In this document: one piece after another, positions 43,612 through 50,470 of the stretch
How the letters are laid out: every line of letters begins with the position of its first letter
Numbering within the stretch: position 1 is the first letter of the stretch
The notes under the pieces: model-generated
What the model saw: the letters and a program-made list of their open reading frames with translations, nothing else
What the model was told of the DNA's origin: nothing
The model's database searches: none
Program-made: the position numbers and the translations under genes
From: an uncultured Desulfovibrio sp.
GTDB taxonomy: Bacteria > Desulfobacterota > Desulfovibrionia > Desulfovibrionales > Desulfovibrionaceae
Reading direction: 5' to 3'
DNA length: 50,470 nucleotides
NCBI RefSeq assembly: GCF_944324525.1
Contig: NZ_CALUWS010000019.1
Span: 1 to 50,470, forward strand

Positions 43612-45442
43612 GGCGAAACCTCCTCATCCAGTCGGCCCGTTCTTCGGGGCTCATCTCGCCGCAGCGCTGTTCTTCCCTCAGCAGCAGGCGATTGCCTACC
43701 ACCAGCGCATCCATTTCCGTGACCATGAAGCAGCGGTAGGCATCCTCGCAGGTGCAGACGATGGGCTCGCTGCGCACATTGAAGGAGGTGTTGATGATGA
43801 CGGGGCAGCCGGTGCGCTCCATGAAGCGGGAAAGCACCTTGTGCATGAAGGGATTGCGCTCCGCATCGATGGTTTGCAGCCGGGCCGAGTAGTCCACATG
43901 CGTCACGGCGGGGATCTCCGAACGGGGCACCTTGAGCAGGTCAATGCCCCAGAGCTGTCGTTCCTCTTCGCCCGGCTCTATCCGACGGTCTTCCCGTACC
44001 GGCGAGACCAGCAGCATATAGGGGCTCTCCTGCGTGGTCTCAAACCATTCGTCGCGGTATTCGTTCAGCACCATTGGCGCAAAGGGGCGAAAGCTTTCTC
44101 TGAACTTTATCTTCAGATTCATGTGCTCCTGCATTTTCGGGCTGCGGGCGTCGCCGAGAATGGAGCGGGCCCCCAGCGCTCTCGGCCCCCATTCCATGCG
44201 CCCGCGCGCCAGCCCCACGATGCGTCCTTCCGCGATCAGCTCCGCAATGCGTTCGGCCAGCGCCTCTTCGTCCAGTTCGGTCCATACAGCGCCAAGCTGC
44301 CGCAAGAGGGCATCATCTTCCGCATCGACGGGGCGGATGGCCGGGCCGAGGAAGGAACCCTGCATACTGTCGCCGGGCTGGGCCCGGCGGGTTTGCCCCT
44401 GCACCATGTGCCAGTGCCAGTAGGCCGCCCCCAGCGCGCCCCCGGCATCCCCGGAGGCCGGCTGCACCCAGATGCGGTCAAAGATCTTCCGCCGGGCCAG
44501 CAGACCGCAGGCCACCACGTTGAGCGCAACGCCCCCCGCCATGACCAGATGCCGCATGCCGGAAATGTCGCGGGCATGAGCGGCGGCCGCCAGTACGGCT
44601 TCCTCCGTCACCGCCTGGATGCTGGCGGCAATGTCCATCTCCCGCTGGGTGATCAGGCTTTCGGGCTTGCGGGGCGGGCCGTCGAACAATTCCTCAAAGG
44701 CGGGCGAGGTCATGGTCAGCCCGCCGATGAAGTTGAAATATTTTTGATTCAGCGTAAGGGCTCCCTTCTCGTCGATGTGCGCTATCTCGTCGAGGATGCG
44801 CTGCCTGTAGAGAGGTTTGCCGTAGGGAGCCAGGCCCATGAGCTTGTATTCCCCGCTGTTGATCTTGAATCCCGTGAAATAGGTGAAGGCAGAGTAGAGC
44901 AGGCCCAGCGAATTGGGGAAGCGCTGCTCTTCCCGCAGCTCGATATGATTGCCCTGTCCCACGCCGATGGTGGATGTGGCCCATTCCCCAACCCCGTCAA
45001 GGGTCAGGATGGCGGCCTCCTCGAAAGGCGAGGGAAAGAAGGCGCTGGCCGCGTGCGACAGATGGTGCTCGCAGAACTGGATGGGGCGCTCGATCCCCAT
45101 TTCACGGCACATTTCCCGTTCCAGCCAGAGATTGCGCGACAGCCATTTGGGCATGGCCCGGAGAAAGAACGGCAGCCCGCGGGGCGCGGCATACAGCTGG
45201 CTCTGCATCAACCGGTCGAACTTCTCGAGGACATTCTCGTAAAAAACGATGTTGTCGACGTCGTCAAGGCGAATGCCGGCCTCGGCAAGGCAATAGGCAA
45301 TGGCGTGATGGGGAAAGGAAGCGTCCCCCTTGATGCGCGTGAACCGTTCTTCCTGCGCGGCGGCAACGATCCGCCCATCCCGCAGCAGCGCGGCGGCGGC
45401 GTCATGATAGTAGGCGGAAATACCCAGGACCGTGGAACTCAT
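43604..45442 (-). CDS. NodU/CmcH-family O-carbamoyltransferase
   Basis: A 612-residue enzyme. The N-terminal kinase-like domain begins VLGISAYYHDAAAALLRDG with the conserved His-Asp pair, then AAQEERFTRIKGD, CEHHLSHAASAFFPSPF and LTLDGVGEWATSTIG. The C-terminal carbamoyl-transfer domain has GRMEWGPRALGARSILGD and VIINTSFNVRSEPIV. It makes carbamoyl-AMP from carbamoyl phosphate and ATP and passes it to a hydroxyl group. With an SGNH protein upstream (ATGA overlap) and the SxtJ/DUF5989 protein downstream, the target is probably a surface polysaccharide or lipid-linked sugar; this is from gene context seen in many genomes. Confidence 0.9.
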   Translation of the reverse strand: MSSTVLGISAYYHDAAAALLRDGRIVAAAQEERFTRIKGDASFPHHAIAYCLAEAGIRLDDVDNIVFYENVLEKFDRLMQSQLYAAPRGLPFFLRAMPKWLSRNLWLEREMCREMGIERPIQFCEHHLSHAASAFFPSPFEEAAILTLDGVGEWATSTIGVGQGNHIELREEQRFPNSLGLLYSAFTYFTGFKINSGEYKLMGLAPYGKPLYRQRILDEIAHIDEKGALTLNQKYFNFIGGLTMTSPAFEELFDGPPRKPESLITQREMDIAASIQAVTEEAVLAAAAHARDISGMRHLVMAGGVALNVVACGLLARRKIFDRIWVQPASGDAGGALGAAYWHWHMVQGQTRRAQPGDSMQGSFLGPAIRPVDAEDDALLRQLGAVWTELDEEALAERIAELIAEGRIVGLARGRMEWGPRALGARSILGDARSPKMQEHMNLKIKFRESFRPFAPMVLNEYRDEWFETTQESPYMLLVSPVREDRRIEPGEEERQLWGIDLLKVPRSEIPAVTHVDYSARLQTIDAERNPFMHKVLSRFMERTGCPVIINTSFNVRSEPIVCTCEDAYRCFMVTEMDALVVGNRLLLREEQRCGEMSPEERADWMRRFRLD

Positions 45443-46875
45443 GGGGCGGCACTCCCGGCAATTTCAAGTGTGGCCGTCATTTCGACGTCTTCATTCGCGG
45501 GGACGATGCGAAGGGAATTGACCCGTGCCCCCTGCGGCAGTTCAGGGACCCGGAAGCCGTCATCCTGCCGGCGGCAGGGGTACAGCGTGCCGTTGTCCAG
45601 CCCCCCGGCATCCGTCACGGACACCCAGACTTCCTCCGCCCGCGCATCGGGAGAGGTGATCGTCATCCCCGCGAGCGCCACCGGACGCTCAAAGGAAACG
45701 AGCACGTGCGGCTTGCCCACAGGCTGCACGCCCATTTCGCGAAACGGCGGCAGCTTCAGGCGCAGCGTATCCCCCTCCAGCCGGGCCTGGATCTTCCAGG
45801 GATACCAGTCATTGATGCGCGGCCCGGTCTTGCGGAGCACGCCCTTTTCGCCCAGCGCCTGCGGCGCATGCCCCTCAAGCCAGTCAACGACCTTTTGGGC
45901 ATAGTAATGCGTGGCGCGGGGGCCCGGGTGTCCGTTGGCCGGATTGGCCGTCCAGCGGAAGGGATGGGCGGCGGCGTCTTCCCCCATGTCCCGCACATAG
46001 TCATCCAGCAGGTTCACAAGCGGGATGCCGCTCTCCTCGATCACGCGCATGGGCTTGTCATACAGCGGCGAGTAATAGGATCTGTCGGGCACTACCGGCA
46101 GACTGACCATGACGGCAGGCAGACGCAGCGCATCCAGCTGCCGCGCCAGTTCGGCGACCGTCTTCCGCCAGCGCGTGAAATTTTCGCCCTCCAGCAGCAG
46201 CTTCAGCCATTCTTCCGGCCCGTATTCCAGGCCGCTCCTGGCCAGCCGCTCCCGTTTCTTGCGCATGTATCTTGCCTGAAACTGCTCCACGAGCTCCGGC
46301 AGCCACCAGCGAAAGACATCATCCACAAAAAACATCCGATATACCTTGTAATTCTGCGGCCATACCCCCATATCCGGGTCATTGACCACATAGCCGAGGA
46401 CAATGGCCTCCGCCTTCAGTCCGGCAAAGCGGGGATCCCGCAGCCAGGCCAGTTCTTCCTTTGTCTGCGCGCCGTTCCAGCCCAGAGCCAGGACCTCGAC
46501 ATCAGTATAGCCGCGCCGCTCGAGCTCCCGCTCGATCTGCCGCCACCAGACGTCGTTGATGTTGGCCAGACCGTCACCCCAGGAAAAGGAATCCGCAATG
46601 ACCACAATGCGATGCGACTTGCCGCCCTGCATGGGCCGGATGCCGCCCGGCGTCGCCATGAGCGGGAATGTCTCATCCAGCCCGGCCAGTTTGGTCAGAT
46701 TGTTCTGCTTGATGCGGGTATCTTCCTGCCCCCAGGAACGACTCATGAGCGAAGCGCCGCTCTGGTGGCGAAGCCAGAGCTCAGCGCAAAATGCCGTCCC
46801 CAGCAGAACGGCAAGCACCCCGACAAAAAACCGCAATGCGGCCGGGGGAAAAATCCGCCTTCCCCTGTGCGCCAT
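45439..46875 (-). CDS. SGNH/GDSL-type hydrolase or acyltransferase, membrane anchored
   Basis: A 478-residue protein with one N-terminal membrane helix (about 13-31, LRFFVGVLAVLLGTAFCAEL) and an SGNH-like domain outside. The nucleophile block is RIVVIADSFSWGDGL, with WNGAQTKEELAWL and a C-terminal catalytic Asp/His-type block NGHPGPRATHYYAQ. A beta-rich C-terminal domain (about 355-478) may bind carbohydrate. It heads the operon with the carbamoyltransferase. It likely edits or acylates the same cell-surface glycan. Start at 46875 gives a short cytoplasmic tail; the operon reads away from the XRE gene. Confidence 0.75.
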   Translation of the reverse strand: MAHRGRRIFPPAALRFFVGVLAVLLGTAFCAELWLRHQSGASLMSRSWGQEDTRIKQNNLTKLAGLDETFPLMATPGGIRPMQGGKSHRIVVIADSFSWGDGLANINDVWWRQIERELERRGYTDVEVLALGWNGAQTKEELAWLRDPRFAGLKAEAIVLGYVVNDPDMGVWPQNYKVYRMFFVDDVFRWWLPELVEQFQARYMRKKRERLARSGLEYGPEEWLKLLLEGENFTRWRKTVAELARQLDALRLPAVMVSLPVVPDRSYYSPLYDKPMRVIEESGIPLVNLLDDYVRDMGEDAAAHPFRWTANPANGHPGPRATHYYAQKVVDWLEGHAPQALGEKGVLRKTGPRINDWYPWKIQARLEGDTLRLKLPPFREMGVQPVGKPHVLVSFERPVALAGMTITSPDARAEEVWVSVTDAGGLDNGTLYPCRRQDDGFRVPELPQGARVNSLRIVPANEDVEMTATLEIAGSAAP

Positions 46876-47058
46876 GACGCCCCCTTTTCCCTGATAACGC
46901 TGAACCGGTATTTACGACTGCAAACGCCTCCTTGGGGGACGCTGCACAGCCTTTCCCTTTTCATTGGATATTTGGTTAAAATGTCAATAATTGGTTTTTA
47001 TGCTGTTTTTTGGGGAGGGCTTCCCTTGTACCCTTTTCCATCAGGAAAGGAGGACAGT
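46876..47058. promoter_or_regulatory. Divergent promoter region of the SGNH operon and XRE gene
   Basis: A 183-base gap. The right part carries the leader (AATGTCAATAATTGG, TTTTTATGCTG, GTACCCTTTTCCATCAGGAA) shared with copy A at 40396-40474. The strong site AGGAAAGGAGGACA (47042-47055) precedes a GTG start. Conservation of the leader between copies suggests a promoter or operator function. Confidence 0.5.
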
Positions 47059-47406
47059 GTGGCCGAACAAAAAAAACAGCGGCTTGCAACCATTGTCGGA
47101 GCCAACATTACCGCACAGCGACGCCTCATGGGCTGGAACCAGGCCGAATTCGCCGAGCGGCTCGGCATCGGCGCGGACTCGTTGTCGCGCATAGAGCGAG
47201 GACTGGTAGCCCCGCGCTTTCCCCGTCTTGAACAGATGGCATCCTTGCTGGAATGTCCGGTCTACGAACTGTTCCAGACGCAGGAAGACCGCGAACGGGC
47301 GACGGAACGTCCTGCCGCCGCCGTTTCTTTCAGCAGCCTTGACCTCAGTACGCGCCGTGAAGTGATGCTTATGGCGGAAAAAATCATCCAGCTCATGCGC
47401 TCCTGA
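47059..47406 (+). CDS. XRE (Cro/CI) family helix-turn-helix regulator
   Basis: A 115-residue DNA-binding protein. The HTH (about 12-66) reads IVGANITAQRRLMGWNQAEF, AERLGIGADSLSRIERG, FPRLEQMASLLECPVYELFQ. A C-terminal helical tail (STRREVMLMAEKIIQLM) may serve dimerisation. The start is GTG at 47059, decided by the AGGAAAGGAGGACA site. It is divergent from the SGNH operon. The original unit seems to have been this regulator convergent with an ATPase-HNH pair, of which only 66 bases remain here. It could still control the intact pair at 41-42.8 kb or the SGNH operon; neither is shown. Confidence 0.88.
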   Translation: MAEQKKQRLATIVGANITAQRRLMGWNQAEFAERLGIGADSLSRIERGLVAPRFPRLEQMASLLECPVYELFQTQEDRERATERPAAAVSFSSLDLSTRREVMLMAEKIIQLMRS

Positions 47407-47889
47407 TCCCTCCGACGGTGTGCAACTTCCGTCGCCGGAAATATCCCGCAACCAAACATGACCCCGGGTATGCCAAACGGATACGACGCAGCAGCCAGCA
47501 TTCCCCCTGATACGAGATCGGGGGCTGTCCGCCTGCCCCGGTAGCCGGAACCCTGTCGGCCTGCGCGGTACTCACAACACAAGGACATCGTCGTTCTCCA
47601 GCATGGCGTTGAATCCTTCTTCGATGGCATCACTACTTTCGCGGACAAGGACCACGGCACATCGTCAGTGGCGCAGCTCGCCCCTCTGCATCCCGTTGTA
47701 GACGCGCAATGCTCCATAATCCGGAAACGTCAAAAAAATTTCAGGGACTGGTTCCATACCAGCGACTGCCCCCTGCACAGCAGGCCGGATAACGAAGCGG
47801 CATACACAACGCCCCCTTTCCGCACGGAACGGAAAGGGGGCGTTTCAGTTGGAAAAACAGGAGGTGACTTTTACCAAGGACAAACAAAA
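47407..47889. repeat. Duplicated unit, copy B trailer
   Basis: Homologous to 40475-40930. It holds a 31-base block identical in both copies (47578-47608, CACAAGGACATCGTCGTTCT onward) and other conserved blocks. On the minus strand both copies keep a short frame ending AMLENDDVLVL before a stop, preceded by a TGA; a lost small gene is possible, but none can be called. Confidence 0.75.
47808..47844. terminator. Strong bidirectional terminator, copy B
   Basis: Same 15-base-pair hairpin as at 40849-40886 (AACGCCCCCTTTCCG and complement). Serves the XRE gene from the left. Confidence 0.85.
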
Positions 47890-47955
47890 TCAGAATAGCC
47901 TTTGCCGGGCAGTCTCTGTCCAGACAAAGGAAGAATATTTCTTGGGAAATTCATT
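47890..47955 (-). pseudogene. 3' remnant of a second HNH (PtuB-like) gene
   Basis: Twenty-one codons plus stop translate as NEFPKKYSSFVWTETARQRL and a final F. This matches EGFLKKYSPFVWTEAARQGL plus L at the end of the HNH gene at 40931. The protein text and stop position are conserved, so this is a true gene tail, not chance. The rest of the HNH gene and its ATPase are gone. Confidence 0.85.
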
Positions 47956-48214
47956 CTTAACTGTTTTATGGTCGCTGTCAGCCTAACAAATCAAAAGACT
48001 ATGTCCTTTTTGAACAATTGTTATGGACGTATCCATCTGCAACGGTAAAGAGAAAATATCTTTTCCCTTTCACCATTGACACGATAAGTCCATGTCGTAT
48101 TATTGAAGAGAATTTTGGTATTTTTCTGTCTCTAAGGTGCCGGGTTATTGATAACACGCCATTTGAGACGAGACAGGCAAACACGGTGCCACACAGGTTT
48201 GAAAAGGAGTTTTT
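47956..48214 (+). other. AT-rich upstream region of the 60-residue gene
   Basis: Homology to copy A ends near 47955. This stretch has AT-rich promoter-like sequence and the AAAAGGAG site at 48201-48208. No other gene is recognised. Confidence 0.4.
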
Positions 48215-48397
48215 ATGGCCAAAAATACCGGTGAAGGCTATCGAAAGGGTTCTGTTTGCGATCGTACACAGATTCAAAATCCCCGCACAGGAAACTGGAC
48301 AAAGCGCGATACGGACAGCGGAAAGTTTATTGACGTCAAAAAAGATGGAGAACCATTCAAAGGCGTTGCCAAGGAAGAGGACGGCAGACGCAGTTAA
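48215..48397 (+). CDS. Small hydrophilic protein, unknown
   Basis: A 60-residue charged protein with repeating polar turns (TQIQNPRTGNWTKRDTDSGK, FIDVKKDGEPFKGVAKEEDG). It resembles short hypothetical proteins found widely in genomes with the pattern NPxTGxWxKRDxxTGKF, of unknown role, often in islands. A clear AAAAGGAG site precedes the ATG. It stands alone. Confidence 0.6.
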   Translation: MAKNTGEGYRKGSVCDRTQIQNPRTGNWTKRDTDSGKFIDVKKDGEPFKGVAKEEDGRRS

Positions 48398-48543
48398 GGT
48401 CCATCAATAGCGGCAGGGCAGGGGAGCCAAAGCGCTTTCCTGCCCTCCTTTTTCCGTTCCCCTCTCTTCTGCTTTTCCCCATTCCCTTTTCGGGCGTTTC
48501 CGGCTATGCTGACATGCCATCTTTTTTTCAGGGAGAACGCCCC
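48398..48543. other. Intergenic region before the restriction-gene fragment
   Basis: A pyrimidine-rich plus strand (48430-48500), no gene. CAGGGAGAACG upstream of 48544 could be the ribosome site of the fragment gene. Confidence 0.35.
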
Positions 48544-48678
48544 ATGACCTTTCAGGATATCCTTGCCAGGTACCGCGCCGTTTCCTTTTCCGAACGCGAC
48601 AAGGGCGACCGTTTCGAGCGGCTCATGCAGGCGTTTCTGAAAACAGTGCCGTGGTATGCGGGCACGTTCCGGCATTGA
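48544..48678 (+). pseudogene. N-terminal fragment of a type ISP-like restriction/helicase gene
   Basis: Forty-four codons read FQDILARYRAVSFSERDKGD, RFERLMQAFLKTVPWYAG and TFRH before TGA. The block SERDKGxRFERLMQAFL is, as I recall it, the conserved start of DEAD/DEAH type ISP restriction-modification enzymes, which are over 1000 residues. The frame ends where the flank of the R2 repeat begins (CATTGAAGAAA, also at 34383-34393), so the repeat or a deletion next to it has removed the rest. Confidence 0.7.
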
Positions 48679-48852
48679 AGAAAACAGAGAATTTTCATGA
48701 AGGATAGAGCGTTTTTTTTTAAAAAGGAAAAACGCAAGGCGGCGGCACAGCGCCGCCCGGCCAAAAGTGGGTGGAAAAACTGCGTTTTTTCGCGAAACGA
48801 CAGGCCGTATGGTTTGAAGCGCAAAGCGTTTCAAACTGAAAATACGCTAGAT
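48674..48852 (+). repeat. Dispersed hairpin repeat R2, extended copy
   Basis: TAGAGCG at 48705, hairpin core GGCGGCGGCACAGCGCCGCC, GGTGGAAAAACTGCG, then an extra arm GGTTTGAAGCGCAAAGCG and the end CAAACTGAAAATACGCTAGA. It is longer than the 97-base copy at 36503. It truncates the type ISP-like fragment. From 48853 to 48970 nothing is recognised. Confidence 0.7.
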
Positions 48853-48970
48853 CGCTTGGGAACTCCACGGTATCCCAACTTCCGGCAAGGTGAGAAGCAA
48901 ATCCGGCCGTTCAGACGGAGAATACGCGAAAAATGGATATTCCCCAAGGCCAGCCGCATAACAGTCGTTG

Positions 48971-49015
48971 GACAGCAAAACGGTGAGGCGGAAGTTGCCT
49001 CACCGTTTTGCTGTC
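48971..49015 (-). terminator. Long perfect hairpin terminator of the DUF499-type gene
   Basis: A 19-base-pair perfect stem GACAGCAAAACGGTGAGGC and its complement with a 7-base loop. It overlaps the stop codon of the gene to the right by two bases. Confidence 0.85.
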
Positions 49016-50432
49016 ATTCAAATTCAGCGATGGTGAATTTGAGCTGCTGACTATTTTCTTTTACTATACGCTGGATCGAACTTGTAAAGCCGTCCTGACT
49101 GCTAGTTTCCGCCTGGATTTCCAGCGTAATGGAAACAGAGCTTCCAGAGCTTTCGTACAGATGCTGAATGACTTCATCAAAAATCTTTTGAGAGTCGGAC
49201 TTGCCTATCAGCGGATCAAGGGCGACATTGCCGATGAATCTCCGCACGATCTTCTGAGATGCTGTCCCGCCGCCCCTTACGCTGTCGGGAACCGGCTTTC
49301 CCTGCCCGGAGGGCGTCATCGGGGCGGGGGGCGTTTCCTCACTTCCCGCCGCCTTCAGCGTATTTTCGTAATGTGCCGCATGTTCAGGCGCGATCAGCAA
49401 GAGGTCGGCATCCAGAACGACAAGGCTTGCCTTGCCGAAGATGAAGCCGAGGAATTTTTCCCCTTCCTGTCCCTGCGCAAGAGCAAAGAAATCACGGGAC
49501 CCCGTGCCGTCGGTCAATGTCTGCGCAAAAACCCCCTTGTTGCTCAGGCGCGGCAGATATAGATAGCGGCACATTGCCTGCCAGACATCGAGAGCCTTTT
49601 GCTGTGATGCGCCGTTTTTCCAGAACCAGTTTTGCAGCTCGGTCCTGAGGTGGATAGGTGCCCAGCGTTCGATGACCAGCTCATTTTCACGCAATTGACG
49701 TTCGATCTCATCCATCAGGTTGGTCGCGCTGCTGGGGATGGAGAGCTTTTCCCACAGCGTTTCCGCCAGACTATTCTTGCCGCAATACGGCACCAGAAGC
49801 CATTTGAAGGCTTCCATGACGGAACATTTGGCGACTTTGAAGGCGTTTTCCGCGGCTTTCCGGGCGTTTTTGATCTGGAGCGTATCCAGCACCAGCCGTT
49901 CTTCCGTGCTGTCCGTGACGATGGACTGCCATGCCAGACAGGTCTTTACCTGATCCAGAAGGCGGCTCGTGGCATCGTATTCCGGCGCCAGAAAGATGAG
50001 TCGGTTACGGTTTTGCCGCGGCAGGTCTCCCCGCTGCTCCAGAATGGTGCGGGCTGCCGTCAGGGCATGGTTGTCCATGTTCTTGCTGTAGGCGTCACAA
50101 AGCGGCAGGACGACCAGCCGCAACTGCTCATCGTCCGGGATGTCGCCCGTGTTCGCAAAGATATGTCGCGCCCCGAACATGCCCTGCTTGAGGACGCCTT
50201 GCAGGCAGCTTTTGATGAAGGGCTGGACCTGATCCATGCCGTAACGTCCCTTGCGGTCTTCCATTTCCCGCCGCAGGTTGGGATGGACGTTGAACCAGTA
50301 CCGTTCGTTTTCCGTGTTCAGGTAATACAACTTGTCCTGCAGGCGTTGCAGCGAATCATGGAACAGCGCAAGGGAGGCTGAGGGCAGCACGGCCCCTAGA
50401 TGTAGAGTGTCAACACGTTGTTCACCCTCCGT
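49014..50432 (-). CDS. 3' part of a DUF499-type ATPase of a methylation-linked defence system
   Basis: At least 458 residues (from a GTG at 50390; the frame is open to 50432). The region LFHDSLQRLQDKLYYLNTEN, ERYWFNVHPNLRREMEDRKG and RLIFLAPEYDATSRLLDQVK is that of large DUF499 ATP-binding proteins, found with DUF1156-type DNA methylases in defence islands. The C-terminal 100 residues (after a Pro-rich linker near TPPAPMTPSGQGKPVPDS) carry a separate beta-rich domain. The usual N-terminal ATPase part (Walker motifs) is not here: an in-frame TGA at 50433-50435 closes the frame and the window ends 35 bases on. The gene is thus truncated or frameshifted at its 5' side. Confidence 0.65.
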   Translation of the reverse strand, partial: TEGEQRVDTLHLGAVLPSASLALFHDSLQRLQDKLYYLNTENERYWFNVHPNLRREMEDRKGRYGMDQVQPFIKSCLQGVLKQGMFGARHIFANTGDIPDDEQLRLVVLPLCDAYSKNMDNHALTAARTILEQRGDLPRQNRNRLIFLAPEYDATSRLLDQVKTCLAWQSIVTDSTEERLVLDTLQIKNARKAAENAFKVAKCSVMEAFKWLLVPYCGKNSLAETLWEKLSIPSSATNLMDEIERQLRENELVIERWAPIHLRTELQNWFWKNGASQQKALDVWQAMCRYLYLPRLSNKGVFAQTLTDGTGSRDFFALAQGQEGEKFLGFIFGKASLVVLDADLLLIAPEHAAHYENTLKAAGSEETPPAPMTPSGQGKPVPDSVRGGGTASQKIVRRFIGNVALDPLIGKSDSQKIFDEVIQHLYESSGSSVSITLEIQAETSSQDGFTSSIQRIVKENSQQLKFTIAEFE

Positions 50433-50470
50433 TCAGACATGAAGCTGGAGGTTTTCTGCCAAGAGCCGAA

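Noticed and set aside
43841-45904. 687-codon open frame antisense to the carbamoyltransferase and SGNH genes
   Set aside because: Spans two well-supported genes on the other strand and shows no protein motif.
1-50470. CRISPR arrays, tRNA and rRNA genes
   Set aside because: No regularly spaced identical repeats, no cloverleaf-like sequence and no rRNA-like stretch was noticed.

Overview
The window is a GC-rich bacterial chromosome segment with long in-phase GC-biased genes, strong AGGAGG-type ribosome binding sites and many 4-base or shorter gene overlaps. Family make-up (PAS-LuxR regulators, a nitrate-sensor chemoreceptor, a nickel/peptide-type transporter, and an integrase arm-domain of a type I associate with Desulfovibrio) suggests a sulfate reducer of the Desulfovibrionaceae, possibly host-associated. 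This placement is an inference from protein style; no rRNA, tRNA or other taxonomic marker is present.

Left part (about 1-13 kb), housekeeping and accessory metabolism. A PAS-LuxR regulator is divergent from a small exported protein whose stop codon is hit by an IS5/IS427-type insertion sequence. An IclR regulator is divergent from a six-gene sugar-acid type operon: DapA-family aldolase, MFS permease, lactonase-like amidohydrolase, split altronate-dehydratase-family enzyme, and PdxA-family dehydrogenase. Together these could run lactone, acid, 2-keto-3-deoxy acid, pyruvate plus aldehyde, without a kinase. An ArsR regulator with a near-consensus promoter, a COG0701 permease and a thioredoxin-fold protein follow; matching inverted repeats lie in front of the regulator and the permease.

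Middle part (13-25.5 kb), on the minus strand: a YgiW-QseB-QseC-like envelope signalling operon with a TIGR04076-type protein downstream. Next is a nickel/dipeptide ABC transporter operon with a methyltransferase; it is decaying (frameshifted binding protein, and a deletion that fused the two permease genes out of frame). A NIT-domain chemoreceptor and an exported protein of unknown function complete this part.

Right part (25.5-50.4 kb), a layered defence island: YgjP-type metalloprotease plus type I restriction-modification (HsdR, HsdS, HsdM); an integrase relic; a WYL regulator; a relic of a second hsdR; a tight three-gene operon of unknown function with Gly/Ala-rich hydrophobic segments (best candidate for an undescribed system, its first gene carrying an in-frame TGA); a Septu-like ATPase plus HNH pair; an SGNH hydrolase-carbamoyltransferase-SxtJ/DUF5989 surface modification operon; an XRE regulator; a fragment that looks like a type ISP restriction enzyme; and the 3' part of a DUF499-type ATPase.

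Two homologous units, at 40.40-41.0 kb and 46.98-47.96 kb, are reciprocally degenerate. One kept the ATPase-HNH pair and lost the XRE gene by a clean deletion; the other kept XRE and only the last 21 codons of the HNH gene. Short dispersed hairpin repeats (five sites) and a second composite intergenic repeat (three sites) punctuate the window. Protein family names come from reading the sequences, without database searches.
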